From Methylotetracoccus oryzae (GTDB taxonomy: Bacteria > Pseudomonadota > Gammaproteobacteria > Methylococcales > Methylococcaceae), in contig NZ_SRSH01000001.1 in NCBI RefSeq assembly GCF_006175985.1, positions 496,001 through 560,000 on the forward strand: a stretch of DNA of 64,000 bases. The letters are read 5' to 3'. Below, piece after piece: positions 17,619 through 26,147 of the stretch; the first letter of the stretch is position 1; each line of letters opens with the position of its first letter. The position numbers and the translations under genes were made by a program. Below the pieces are notes generated by a model. The model was given only the letters and a program-made list of their open reading frames with translations, ran no database searches and was not told the origin of the DNA.

Positions 17619-19178
17619 TTAGTACGCCAGCGACACGCGGGCCGAGACCTGATCCCATCCACCCGTGTTGTTGCCCGGGACGCAGCACAACTGAGCGCGG
17701 CGGACGCCGGCGGCACCGATGTCGAGATCCCAGACGTGGGTCCAGTCGACCAGCAACCGGGCCCAGTCGTTCCAGTGCCAGTTGACACCGAAGGTCGAGG
17801 CCAGCTCGCGACCACCCGTGTTGCCGGGATCGCCGACGTTGTTCATGTCGACGTACATGATACGACCCTTGAGTTCCCAGGCACCCCAGCCACCCGCCAG
17901 ATCGAAATTCTGGTTCGGTCGGAGCTTCCGGATGACGCCCTGCTCGGCGTTGTAGAACGCCGCTCGCGATTCGCCGGTCAGACTGTAGATCAGGTCGAAG
18001 TGGTAACCGCTCAGGAAACCGTCGTCGAACCCGCTGTCACGATTCAGCCAGGTCGCGTTGTATTCGCCCTCGAAGGACAGCGGTCCCCAGGCACCCGTCG
18101 CTTCGGCATTGAAGAACTGGCTGTTCTCGTAACCCTTCAGATTGCCGGTATCGAGGTAATTCACATGATCGATGGCGCTGGGCGCGATGCGATAACGGAT
18201 ATTGGGATCGCCGGAACGCGGCGCTCGATAGGCCACGGAGGTACCGACATGCAGCAGCGTGTCGGGCGTATAAATCGGTGCCGCAGTCAGACGCGCCGCC
18301 GCACCCCAGCCTTCGTCATCCGCGGGGGTCGTGCCCGAGGCCTGACGCGTGGCGGTATCGCCGTACCAACCGACCCCGAAACCCCATTGCTCGCCGCCAA
18401 CGTCGTAGCGGATACCCACGGCTCGGTTGACCGAGCGGTTCGTGAATTCGTATTCGAGCGAACGTTCCATGAACGGCATGTCGTTCGACGACATCATCTG
18501 CTGGTAGCTGAACGGCTGCTTGCTTTGACCCAGTGTCCACTTGCCCCAGTCGAAACCGGTGTACTGGATGAAGGCGTCGCGGATACCGATCGTACCGTCG
18601 CCGCCCGAGTTGGCGATTTCCGGCTGCATCTTCCAGATGAAATCGTCGTAGAACTGACCCGCGAACTCCATACGGAACCGCCGGATTTCGGTACCGTCGG
18701 TCAAGCGATTCGTCGTGAGTGGGTCACCCGGCTGATAGGTGCCGGTCCCGCTGTTGTCGTTATAGGTGATGATGTCGCCGCCCGAGTTCAGGTTGGCGTC
18801 GGTGTGCAAACGTCCGTTGATGCTGAACTTGAACTTGCCGTCGTTGGTTTCCCAGCGGATGCCCTTGCCGTCGATCGTGCCTTTGGATTCGTTGGGTTTC
18901 TTCGGTTTATTCGCGATCGCGTCGATCTTCTGGTTCAGCTTCGATTCGACCTTTTTCACGTCATCGACACTGGCGACTTGCGCCGGCGCTTCTGCCGCCA
19001 TCTCGCCAGCCATTTCGTCGACCTGCTTGAAGGCACCCAGCTTCACGCGGTGCGGCCCTGGCACCGTGTAGACTTGGTTCGTTTTGACATCGACGTACAG
19101 GTCCAGCGCCTCGGCCGGTGTGACGCACACACCACCCATCAGCGCCGATACCGCCATCGCGACACGGCTCGCTTTCAT
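17619..19178 (-). CDS. Phosphate-selective porin (OprO/OprP family)
   Basis: A 519-residue outer-membrane beta-barrel precursor. After the signal peptide (about 24 residues) comes a short periplasmic region with a coiled-coil segment (VDDVKKVESKLNQKIDAIAN). The barrel domain of the phosphate-selective porin O/P family follows: GRLHTDANL, EIRRFRMEFAGQFYDDFIWKM, IRDAFIQYTGFDWGKWTLGQ, and a C-terminal strand ending in aromatic Tyr. Such porins take up phosphate or polyphosphate under starvation. Pho-box-like repeats sit about 110-150 bases upstream (19286-19325). The second PstS gene lies downstream. Confidence 0.88.
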   Translation of the reverse strand: MKASRVAMAVSALMGGVCVTPAEALDLYVDVKTNQVYTVPGPHRVKLGAFKQVDEMAGEMAAEAPAQVASVDDVKKVESKLNQKIDAIANKPKKPNESKGTIDGKGIRWETNDGKFKFSINGRLHTDANLNSGGDIITYNDNSGTGTYQPGDPLTTNRLTDGTEIRRFRMEFAGQFYDDFIWKMQPEIANSGGDGTIGIRDAFIQYTGFDWGKWTLGQSKQPFSYQQMMSSNDMPFMERSLEYEFTNRSVNRAVGIRYDVGGEQWGFGVGWYGDTATRQASGTTPADDEGWGAAARLTAAPIYTPDTLLHVGTSVAYRAPRSGDPNIRYRIAPSAIDHVNYLDTGNLKGYENSQFFNAEATGAWGPLSFEGEYNATWLNRDSGFDDGFLSGYHFDLIYSLTGESRAAFYNAEQGVIRKLRPNQNFDLAGGWGAWELKGRIMYVDMNNVGDPGNTGGRELASTFGVNWHWNDWARLLVDWTHVWDLDIGAAGVRRAQLCCVPGNNTGGWDQVSARVSLAY

Positions 19179-19269
19179 GGAACAGACCCCTTGTTATCGG
19201 TTGGAGGGTTAAAAGTCGCCGGCGGGGCTGTTGCCAACACCACTACGCGGAAAGACTTATTCGCGACAA

Positions 19270-19325
19270 ACGATAAAGTTGTTGTATGACAGCCAGATTA
19301 CGGAGTTGTGAAAAAACGATGACAG
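19270..19325 (-). promoter_or_regulatory. Tandem Pho-box array upstream of the porin
   Basis: Reading the minus strand, four PhoB-type half sites (consensus CTGTCAT) recur every 11 bases: CTGTCAT (19325-19319), TTTTCAC (19314-19308), CCGTAAT (19303-19297), CTGTCAT (19292-19286). The outer two are perfect and the inner two match at 5 and about 5 of 7. Ten bases after the last half site is TATCGT (19275-19270), a fair -10. This is the standard spacing of a PhoB-activated promoter, where the Pho box replaces the -35. It points into the porin gene. Confidence 0.7.
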
Positions 19326-19344
19326 TTGTATCTGCGCATCAGAA

Positions 19345-19373
19345 CTGTCACACCGCGATGATGCTGCTGTAAC
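19345..19373 (+). promoter_or_regulatory. Pho-box-like repeats upstream of the plcP-like gene
   Basis: On the plus strand CTGTCAC (19345-19351) and CTGTAAC (19367-19373) are 22 bases apart start to start, two units of the 11-base Pho period. The middle unit CGATGAT (19356-19362) is weak (4 of 7). They lie about 53 bases before the metallophosphoesterase start. The -10 is not convincing, so the site is less certain than the one facing the porin. Confidence 0.5.
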
Positions 19374-19425
19374 AATTGCCGCCTAACTTGGCCGCCACAA
19401 CACCAATGAGAAAGAGGTTGTGCCG

Positions 19426-20232
19426 GTGAAGCTGAATTACCGAACCGTCTGGATATCGGACGTGCACCTGGGAACCCGTGGCTGCAAGGCCGAGTTCCTG
19501 CTCGATTTCCTGAAGCACATCGACTGCGAGCAACTCGTACTCGTCGGCGACATCATCGACCTATGGAAGATGAAGAACGGCTGGTACTGGCCACCCATGC
19601 ATTCCGAAATCGTCCAGCACCTGATGGCCCTGGCGAAGCAGGGCAAGCGCGTGATTTATGTTCCCGGCAACCATGACGAATTGTTTCGCGGCTATGTCGA
19701 TAGCCTCATGGCGGGGATCGAGATCCGCAACGAGCTCATCCATCGGACGGCTGATGGGCGCCGCTTCCTGGTCATGCATGGCGACGAGTTCGATGCGGTG
19801 GTATGCAACAGCCGGTGGCTGGCCGTATTGGGCAGCGAGGCCTACGACTTTTCGCTGCTGCTCAATCGCTGGTTCAATGCGCTGCGGCGGCGCCTCGGCT
19901 TCCCGTATTGGTCGCTGTCGGCCTACCTGAAGCACAGCATCAAGAACGCCGTCAGTTTCATCAGCAGCTTCGAAGCGGCGCTGGTGCACGCAGCCGAACA
20001 GCGCGGCGTCGACGGCGTGATCTGTGGCCACATCCATCACGCAGCCATCCGCGATGTGGACGGCATCACCTACTGCAACACCGGGGACTGGGTCGAGAGC
20101 TGCACCGCGCTCGTCGAAAGCCCCGAAGGCAAGCTGTCGATCCTGCGCTGGGCCGAGGAGAGCGCATTCCTGTTGACGGAGTCGGATATTGAAACTCGCG
20201 CTGATAAGCGACGCCTGGCGACCGCAGGTTAA
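19426..20232 (+). CDS. plcP: PlcP-like metallophosphoesterase (COG2908 family)
   Basis: A 268-residue calcineurin-like phosphoesterase. Metal motifs in order are SDVHLG, VGDIIDLW, PGNHDE, MHGDEFD and GHIHHA. The family is often labelled UDP-2,3-diacylglucosamine hydrolase. Homologues that stand next to a glycosyltransferase under phosphate control are PlcP phospholipases, which release diacylglycerol from phospholipids. Here the next gene is a family-4 glycosyltransferase that overlaps by 44 bases, and Pho-box-like repeats precede the gene, so PlcP is favoured over LpxH. A GTG at 19420 also exists; GTG 19426 has better spacing to AAAGAGG. It is divergent from the phosphate porin. Confidence 0.72.
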   Translation: MKLNYRTVWISDVHLGTRGCKAEFLLDFLKHIDCEQLVLVGDIIDLWKMKNGWYWPPMHSEIVQHLMALAKQGKRVIYVPGNHDELFRGYVDSLMAGIEIRNELIHRTADGRRFLVMHGDEFDAVVCNSRWLAVLGSEAYDFSLLLNRWFNALRRRLGFPYWSLSAYLKHSIKNAVSFISSFEAALVHAAEQRGVDGVICGHIHHAAIRDVDGITYCNTGDWVESCTALVESPEGKLSILRWAEESAFLLTESDIETRADKRRLATAG

Positions 20233-21223
20233 CGGCGTCGTCACGACGCTGACGAAGACCTGCGGGACGCTGGAACGTCTCGGACACCAGGTCGAGGCCT
20301 TCACGCCCGACCGGTTCTGGAATGTTCCCTGTCCCACCTATCCCGAAATCCGGCTCGCGCTGGGCTGCGGACGGCAGCTCGCGCGCTGGCTCGATGCCAT
20401 GCAGCCGGACGCGATCCATATCGCAACGGAAGGCCCGCTCGGCATGGCGGCGCGGCGTTATTGCCTGCGCCGCAAACTGCCATACACCACGTCGTTTCAC
20501 ACGCGGTTTGCCGAGTACGCGAACCTGCGTTTCAAGTTTCCGCTGGCCTGGGGCTACGCCTTGCTGCGCTGGTTCCACAGCGGCAGCACGCGCGTGATGG
20601 TCGCGACACCCACGCTGCGCGACGAACTGGCCGGGCGGGGCTTCCGCAACCTGGTGCTGTGGTCGCGCGGTGTCGACGCGTCACTGTTCAAGCCCGGCGA
20701 CAAGCACCTGCTGCCGGACCCCCGCCCGATTTTTTTGTATGGCGGGCGAGTCGCGGTGGAGAAGAGCATCGAAGACTTCCTGAGCCTCGATCTGCCGGGG
20801 ACGAAAGTCATCGTCGGTGATGGTCCGGACCGGGAGATGCTGGAGGAGAGATATCCCGCGGCACGGTTCGTCGGCTGCAAGTACGGCGAGGAACTTGCCG
20901 CACATTTCGCGGCAGCGGATGCGTTCGTGTTCCCGAGCCGCACGGACACCTTTGGGCTGGTGCTGCTGGAAGCGCTGGCCTGCGGCGTGCCGGTGGCAGC
21001 CTACCCGGTTCCGGGGCCGAACGACGTCATCACCGACCCGGCCGTCGGCTGCCTGAACGAGGACTTGAAGGAGGCGGCCATGACGGCACTGACATTGGAC
21101 CCGGCCGCCTGTCGCCGCTACGCGCAAGGCTACAGCTGGGAAAACTGCGCTGCCCAGTTTCAGGGGAATCTGGCGCCGATCGGCGGGCGCTCCGCGATCC
21201 CATCCCCTGGCGTTGCGGGCTGA
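20189..21223 (+). CDS. GT4 glycosyltransferase, probably glycolipid-forming (Agt/SqdX-like)
   Basis: A 344-residue GT-B glycosyltransferase of family 4. N-terminal domain: DAWRPQVNGVVTTL and the SFHTRFAEYANLR segment also seen in sulfo- and glucolipid synthases. C-terminal nucleotide-sugar domain: YGGRVAVEKSIEDFL, VGDGPDREML, and the E-x7-E motif FPSRTDTFGLVLLEALACG. The start is TTG 20189 with GGAG seven bases upstream. It overlaps the plcP-like gene, so translation is coupled. In PlcP-Agt systems this enzyme adds sugar to diacylglycerol to make phosphorus-free membrane lipids during phosphate starvation. The sugar donor cannot be read from sequence. Confidence 0.78.
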   Translation: MKLALISDAWRPQVNGVVTTLTKTCGTLERLGHQVEAFTPDRFWNVPCPTYPEIRLALGCGRQLARWLDAMQPDAIHIATEGPLGMAARRYCLRRKLPYTTSFHTRFAEYANLRFKFPLAWGYALLRWFHSGSTRVMVATPTLRDELAGRGFRNLVLWSRGVDASLFKPGDKHLLPDPRPIFLYGGRVAVEKSIEDFLSLDLPGTKVIVGDGPDREMLEERYPAARFVGCKYGEELAAHFAAADAFVFPSRTDTFGLVLLEALACGVPVAAYPVPGPNDVITDPAVGCLNEDLKEAAMTALTLDPAACRRYAQGYSWENCAAQFQGNLAPIGGRSAIPSPGVAG

Positions 21224-21271
21224 AAGACGTGCGGAGCCAGCGCGCCCCGGCCCACACCTGGGCCAGAATGC

Positions 21272-22087
21272 TCAGTGTTGGCACTGTGGACAGAAAAACG
21301 TCGAGCGCTGGCCAGTCCTGACGGTTCGAATCGCGGTCCCGCACACCCGACAGGGCTCGCCGGCGCGATCGTAGACCGCCAGTGTCTGCTTGAAATAGCC
21401 CGGGTTACCGCGTTCGTTGACGAAATCCCGCAAGGTCGTCCCACCCGCAGCAAGGGCCTGCTCCAAAACCTCACGTACCGCCCCGGCGAGCCGTTCATAC
21501 CGCGCCTCGCCGACGCGTCGCGCCGCGCGCCGCGGATCGATCCCCGCCCGAAACAGCGATTCGCTGGCGTAGATGTTGCCCACGCCAACGACCAGCTTGT
21601 GGTCCATCAGGCACAGCTTCACTGCCGCAGCGCGACCGCGCGTCGCGGCGTACAGGTAGGCTCCGGTGAACTCCGGCGCCAGTGGCTCGATCCCGAGCTC
21701 CGCGAGCAGCGGGTGATCGTGCGGGTCGGAGTCCGTCCACAACAGGCACCCGAAGCGCCGCGGATCGTGAAAGCGCAGCGCGACCGCAGCGTCGAACAGC
21801 AGATCGAAGTGATCGTGTTTGCGGGGCGGCTGGCGCGGATCGCAGACGCGCAAGCTGCCCGACATGCCGAGGTGCACGATCAGCGTCCCCGCCTCCAGTC
21901 GCAGCAACAGATATTTTCCGCGCCGCTCCAGTGCGCGCACGCGCTGTCCCCGGACCAGCGCGGGCAACTCTGCCGGAACCGGCCACCGCAGGGCTGGCTG
22001 CCGGACGACCAGATCGGCAACGGTCTGCTCCAGCACGAAGGGCGCGATCCCGCGCCGCGTGGTCTCAACTTCGGGTAATTCGGGCAT
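21272..22087 (-). CDS. mutM: Formamidopyrimidine-DNA glycosylase (Fpg/MutM)
   Basis: Base-excision repair enzyme removing 8-oxoguanine and ring-opened purines, with AP-lyase activity. The 271 residues start with the catalytic N-terminus [12 protein letters not shown] (Pro2, Glu3). The conserved Lys sits in [10 protein letters not shown]; the helix-two-turn-helix is around [18 protein letters not shown]. The C-terminal zinc finger is CRVC...CPQC with the QRSTFFC segment. Complete and normal in length. It converges with the glycosyltransferase and diverges from thiO. Confidence 0.96.
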   Translation of the reverse strand: MPELPEVETTRRGIAPFVLEQTVADLVVRQPALRWPVPAELPALVRGQRVRALERRGKYLLLRLEAGTLIVHLGMSGSLRVCDPRQPPRKHDHFDLLFDAAVALRFHDPRRFGCLLWTDSDPHDHPLLAELGIEPLAPEFTGAYLYAATRGRAAAVKLCLMDHKLVVGVGNIYASESLFRAGIDPRRAARRVGEARYERLAGAVREVLEQALAAGGTTLRDFVNERGNPGYFKQTLAVYDRAGEPCRVCGTAIRTVRTGQRSTFFCPQCQH

Positions 22088-22415
22088 CGCTGAGGGAGGT
22101 CAAGAAACGAGAAGAAGGTAAGCGACACTAGCGGCCTTTCGTGCAACGCGCATCTCCCTCGCGACCCGCCGATTGCCTCGGGCACCGACGATCGCCGTCA
22201 GTTCCTGGCGCCGTGTTCATCCCGACACACGACTCAGAGCAACACAGCCCGGAGTGAGACTGTTTCGCCGCAGGCACTCGCGGACATCGCACGACAGGGC
22301 CTCTCTGCGGGTATCATAGTGTGCAGCCACCGGAGGCGGATAGTCAGCCGCCCCTCCAGCGCCGACATCGGCCGCGGTGTTCGACCTGCGGCGCAGCACC
22401 CTTCACTCACCATCG
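22088..22415. other. Divergent intergenic region mutM/thiO, 328 bases
   Basis: No gene is supported. It must hold the promoters of mutM (minus) and thiO (plus), but I see no element good enough to place. The frame of thiO stays open back to 22377 without family resemblance. Confidence 0.4.
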
Positions 22416-23525
22416 ATGAACAGCTTTTCTTCCCGGCCTGCCGACGTTGTCATCGTCGGCGGCGGCATCATCGGACTTCTGAGCGCACGCCTTCTGGCAC
22501 AGCAGGGGCTGCGCGTCAGACTGCTCGAAGCCGGCAGCATCGGCACCCAGTCCTCGTGGGCGGGCGGGGGGATTCTGTCGCCGCTCTGCCCATGGCGGGC
22601 CCCCGAACCGGTAACGGCCCTGTGCAGCCTGAGCCAGACGCTGTACCCGCAGTTGGCCGCGGCACTGTTCGAGGAGACGCGCATCGACCCGGAGTGGACG
22701 CGCAGCGGGCTCGTTTTCGTCGACTCCGCCGAGATCGCCGAGGGCCTGGCGTGGTGTGAGCAGAAGGCAGTCGAGACGCGCCTGCTGCTACCGGATGACC
22801 TGCAAGCCCTGGAGCCCGCCCTCAGTCGGGCCGGCGCCGCGTCGCTGTGGCTGCCCTCCATCGCGCAGGTTCGCAATCCGCGTCTGTTGCAGGCCCTGCG
22901 CGCATCGCTGGTCAAGCTGGAGGTGGATCTGGTCGAGTTGCAACAGGTCACCGGTTTCGAGACGAGCGAAGGCCGCGTCACGGCGGCTCGCACCGAGAAA
23001 GGCTGGCATGCGGCGGAGCGCTTCGTGGTCGCGGCGGGCGCGTGGACCGCGAAGCTGTTGGCCGAACTGGGCTCGACGCTGCCGATCGCGCCGGTCAAGG
23101 GCCAGATGCTGGCCTATGGCGCTGCGCCTGGCCTGCTGTCACGCATCGTCGTCAGCGGCGACCGCTACCTGATCCCGCGTCGCGATGGCGTGATCCTGGC
23201 CGGCAGCACGGTGGAAACCGTGGGCTTCGACAAGACGACGACCGAGGACGCGCGGGGACAACTCACCAACTTTGCCGAGCGCCTCCTGCCACCGCTGCGC
23301 GATGCGAAAATCCTCCGCCACTGGGCAGGGCTGCGCCCTGGCTCACCCAGCGGCATTCCCTACATCGGCCACCATCCGCAACTGCACAATCTCGTGCTGT
23401 GCGCCGGACACTTTCGCAACGGCTTCGTGATGGCGCCCGCCTCCTGCCAGCTGCTGGCCGACCTCCTCCTCGACCGGCCCACGGCGCTGCCGCCCGAGCC
23501 CTATGCGCTCGATGCCGCTCATTGA
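22416..23525 (+). CDS. thiO: Glycine oxidase ThiO / FAD-dependent amine oxidase
   Basis: Flavoenzyme of the DAO family. In thiamine synthesis ThiO oxidises glycine to the iminoacetate used to build the thiazole. The 369 residues show the FAD dinucleotide fold at the N-terminus (VVIVGGGIIGLLSARLL, then LLEAG), SSWAGGGILSPL, the RFVVAAGAWTAKLL segment, GQMLAYG, and the C-terminal WAGLRPGSPSGIPYIG and GHFRNGFVMAPAS typical of ThiO. ATG 22416 is chosen because the FAD motif follows within ten residues. No other thi gene is adjacent, so a related amino-acid oxidase is possible. Confidence 0.82.
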   Translation: MNSFSSRPADVVIVGGGIIGLLSARLLAQQGLRVRLLEAGSIGTQSSWAGGGILSPLCPWRAPEPVTALCSLSQTLYPQLAAALFEETRIDPEWTRSGLVFVDSAEIAEGLAWCEQKAVETRLLLPDDLQALEPALSRAGAASLWLPSIAQVRNPRLLQALRASLVKLEVDLVELQQVTGFETSEGRVTAARTEKGWHAAERFVVAAGAWTAKLLAELGSTLPIAPVKGQMLAYGAAPGLLSRIVVSGDRYLIPRRDGVILAGSTVETVGFDKTTTEDARGQLTNFAERLLPPLRDAKILRHWAGLRPGSPSGIPYIGHHPQLHNLVLCAGHFRNGFVMAPASCQLLADLLLDRPTALPPEPYALDAAH

Positions 23526-23547
23526 ACCCCTCGCCGGAATGCCCGGC

Positions 23548-23577
23548 TTGTGCAGGACGAAGCGAGTTCCTTATAAT
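23548..23577 (+). promoter_or_regulatory. Promoter of tRNA-Thr
   Basis: TTGTGC (-35) and a perfect TATAAT (-10) are separated by 18 bases. The -10 ends 10 bases before the mature tRNA 5' end. Confidence 0.75.
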
Positions 23578-23587
23578 ACGCGGCCAA

Positions 23588-23663
23588 GCCGATGTAGCTC
23601 AGCTGGTAGAGCAGCACATTCGTAATGTGCGGGTCGTAGGTTCAAATCCTATCATCGGCTCCA
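23588..23663 (+). tRNA. tRNA-Thr (anticodon CGT)
   Basis: A 76-base cloverleaf: acceptor arm GCCGATG pairs with CATCGGC; the D arm is GCTC/GAGC; the anticodon arm is GCACA/TGTGC with loop TTCGTAA; the T arm is GTAGG/CCTAT with TTCAAAT; the encoded end is TCCA. The anticodon CGT reads the threonine codon ACG. A strong promoter precedes it. It marks the left edge of a foreign-looking region, and tRNA 3' ends are common integration sites. I found no second copy of its 3' end in the window. Confidence 0.96.
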
Positions 23664-24172
23664 ATCAAAACATAAGCTTGAGGCGATATTTCGCCAATCG
23701 CCAAGCTATCAGATGAAACGGTGCAGGGTTGGTGCAAGACCACAGCCCCATTCGCACCTCCCGTCACGCACAGCTTGAAGTATCTCAGGCACGCATCGCG
23801 GCCAGAGTAACCACCAACGTGGGTCGCGTGGCACCGGCCCAAAACAGCTATTGGCCTGCGATTTTTCTGGCCGCAGCCACGCGGCTGCGTAGCTAGGCAA
23901 CTGTCACCCGCGAGGCGCGGGGATGTGATCCCGACTGAGATCGCGTTCCCCTCCGCGAAACGACCCAATTCGGCACGCACCCGCAGGTTTCCTGCATGCC
24001 TCACAATCTGGCCCTGCCCCGAAGTACAGTGGGTCCGCGCGCAGGCCGACGAAAGCGCTGCCGGGAGGAATGCCGCTCGGCCCTTAGGGTCGATCTGCGG
24101 AGGGAAATGGTGCAACAGAAATTGCAAGTGGCTGGAAGCGTGAATCGGCATCGGGGACCAAGGCCGTGGACC
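23664..24172. other. Gene-free stretch after tRNA-Thr, 509 bases
   Basis: Immediately 3' of the tRNA, where an integrase gene would be expected in an intact island. I see only short frames without family resemblance and no recombinase motif. It may be eroded island DNA. Confidence 0.35.
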
Positions 24173-24766
24173 CTATCGGGTGCTCTGATCGGCTCCTGAC
24201 AGGCGCCCATAGACCTGGCTGCCTAACCACTTGAAGCGAGTTCCTGCATGTCGGGTTTGCTCATGTAGTTCGTGAACAACACCTCGTTGAGTTCCATGCG
24301 CTCGATGAACAGCGACTCGAGCGCTTGGCGGAACACCAGTTGGAACTTGTCGAGGGAGTTGACTGCCGCCGCTTTTCGGAGCGCTTCGTTCTGACCAGCC
24401 GCTTCGGCGATCTGGTCCAAAAAACAATAGATCGGCCTCGTTGAGTTCGGCGCCGAAGCGTTCGTTGAGGATATCGATCAACCGCGATAGCGTTAGCTTC
24501 TCCTCACGTATTCTTCCGCTGCCTACTTCGCGTGGGCCGTCGAGCGGTTTGGCATAACCCTCGTTCAGGCGGATCGACCCTTCGCTGATCTTTTGCAACC
24601 GGGCCACAGTTCGGCCACGTCGTCCTCGGCGGCCTGCATCTGCTTGAAACGTTCCACCCCCTGACCCAGCAGCGCGTTCATGGCCTTGTGATCGCCGGGG
24701 CTTTGCCGGCGCTTTGGCGCAAAGAACACGCGGGCGAATTCGGCAATTTGGATCTGCAGACAGCCG
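24173..24766 (-). pseudogene. hsdR: Decayed C-terminal fragment of type I restriction subunit HsdR
   Basis: Joined across frames, the minus strand reads like the C-terminal helical region of HsdR. The pieces are FARVFFAPKRRQSPGDHKAMN, then ARLQKISEGSIRLNEGYAKP with IREEKLTLSRLIDILNERFG and EADLLFF, then DQIAEAAGQNEALRKAA with FIERMELNEVLFTNYM, and finally WLGSQVYGRLSG. The frame changes near 24600, near 24420 (one extra base next to a T6 run) and near 24235. Part of the domain that normally separates the first two pieces is missing, and the helicase and nuclease halves are absent. No hsdM or hsdS is nearby. It is a dead remnant of a restriction-modification system. Confidence 0.75.
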
Positions 24767-24803
24767 CGGATATGACGCGCTCGCTCACAGGATCCTGTTG
24801 CCG

Positions 24804-26147
24804 TCAGCGGCGTTCCACTGACGATAAGAAGTTCGCTCCAAATGGCGGTTCAGTGCCGGGTGGCACCCTTGGATCGTTACCCCAGACCGGATAGTCGTCA
24901 GTCAATGTCTCCAAAAAGGCCACTATCGCATCCTCTTCCTGATCTGTTAACCCTAAGCTCCCGACTTGAAAGAGATTGACGTTTTTCGCAATTTCCGGCT
25001 CCGGCCAGCCCATCACGCCAAACCCCGGATTCTTGTTACTCGGAATCCACCCCAAGGTATCCCGGGTATTATAGAAATGCACGACTTGCTTCAGGGTTTT
25101 TAGGACGCCGTTATGTCCGTAAGGCGGCGTCAACGCGACATTCCTTAGCGACATCACTTTATGTTTGCCCACCTGTTCTCCTTTCATGTCGAGCGCCTTG
25201 ATATCAAGACGACCGCCTAATCCCAAATCCGGCTCAGGGTTACCTGGGATATTTTCATTACGCGGCAACCCGATATTGTGATAGGTGAAGTCTGTAAACA
25301 AAGGAGGGATAATTATGTCTTGCTCGCTATTCCTGCCGCCTGCCGCACCTTCATGACACCTCTGACACTGGACTCTTCCATTGTTCTTCAAGTGTTCCAT
25401 TTGACTAATGTGACAACCAGCACAGTTACCTTTCCCATTGAACAGCACCAACCCTTTACTCTCGACACTCGTGAGTTCCGCCATGCCCGCTAAAAAGTAA
25501 TCGTATTTTGAATTAAATTTGTTGAAGACATAACTCTTTTCGAACTCACCTATCGCCCAAGCCATTAGCTCATAAACTTCGAAAACCTGCGCTGCGACTC
25601 TCGACCTATCCGTATCTTTCGCATCAAAAACTTGAGCAAGATCTATATCGAATAAACGTCTGAAGGTGTTTCTATAGAAGCGATCTCCCTTGAGTCTCAT
25701 CACCACTGCCCACCTGCTGGGCATAGCCATTTCTGTAGGATTGAGAAAGGGTTGCTTCGCTTGTGCCTTCAATCGGCTCGAACGACCATTCCAAAATAGC
25801 CCGCCAAAATATATGCCGAGCTTTTCGCTTGTATGAAAGGCAGGACTGTAAGCGGCATAGGCGACACTTGGGGCATTTAGCCTGCCGAAAGCATTAGGCT
25901 CCGATCCAATAGATACAGCCGACCCATTACGGACATTCCTACTGTCAACGAAACCTGGAATTCCTCCCTTCCCTCTTGCTGGCCGTAATCGATGACAACT
26001 ACTGCACGATTGGTTTCTGTTCAACGAGAGGTTTTTATCTCTGAAGAGTCTCTGTCCTAACTTCTGTTCCGCCGTTAACGCTGGCGGTACTGCAAAAGCA
26101 GCGTTGGCGAGACAAACGAGAACAATGGTGACCAACAATTTAGACAT
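24804..26147 (-). CDS. MauG/cytochrome-c-peroxidase family protein with three haem-c motifs
   Basis: A 447-residue exported cytochrome. Signal peptide of about 19 residues; first haem site CSSCH at 48-52; second CAGCH at 242-246; a third CxxCH (CQRCH) at 261-265, extra to the usual two. Family segments include NAPSVAYAAYSPAFH, LFWNGR, YHNIGLPR and TPPYGHNGVLKTLKQVVHFYN near the C-terminus. Relatives are peroxidases (CCP) or MauG-type enzymes that oxidise residues in a partner protein. Base composition is visibly AT-richer than the flanking chromosome. The next gene on the strand, about 700 bases upstream, encodes a copper-radical oxidase. Whether the third motif binds haem cannot be told here. 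Confidence 0.85.
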   Translation of the reverse strand: MSKLLVTIVLVCLANAAFAVPPALTAEQKLGQRLFRDKNLSLNRNQSCSSCHRLRPARGKGGIPGFVDSRNVRNGSAVSIGSEPNAFGRLNAPSVAYAAYSPAFHTSEKLGIYFGGLFWNGRSSRLKAQAKQPFLNPTEMAMPSRWAVVMRLKGDRFYRNTFRRLFDIDLAQVFDAKDTDRSRVAAQVFEVYELMAWAIGEFEKSYVFNKFNSKYDYFLAGMAELTSVESKGLVLFNGKGNCAGCHISQMEHLKNNGRVQCQRCHEGAAGGRNSEQDIIIPPLFTDFTYHNIGLPRNENIPGNPEPDLGLGGRLDIKALDMKGEQVGKHKVMSLRNVALTPPYGHNGVLKTLKQVVHFYNTRDTLGWIPSNKNPGFGVMGWPEPEIAKNVNLFQVGSLGLTDQEEDAIVAFLETLTDDYPVWGNDPRVPPGTEPPFGANFLSSVERR

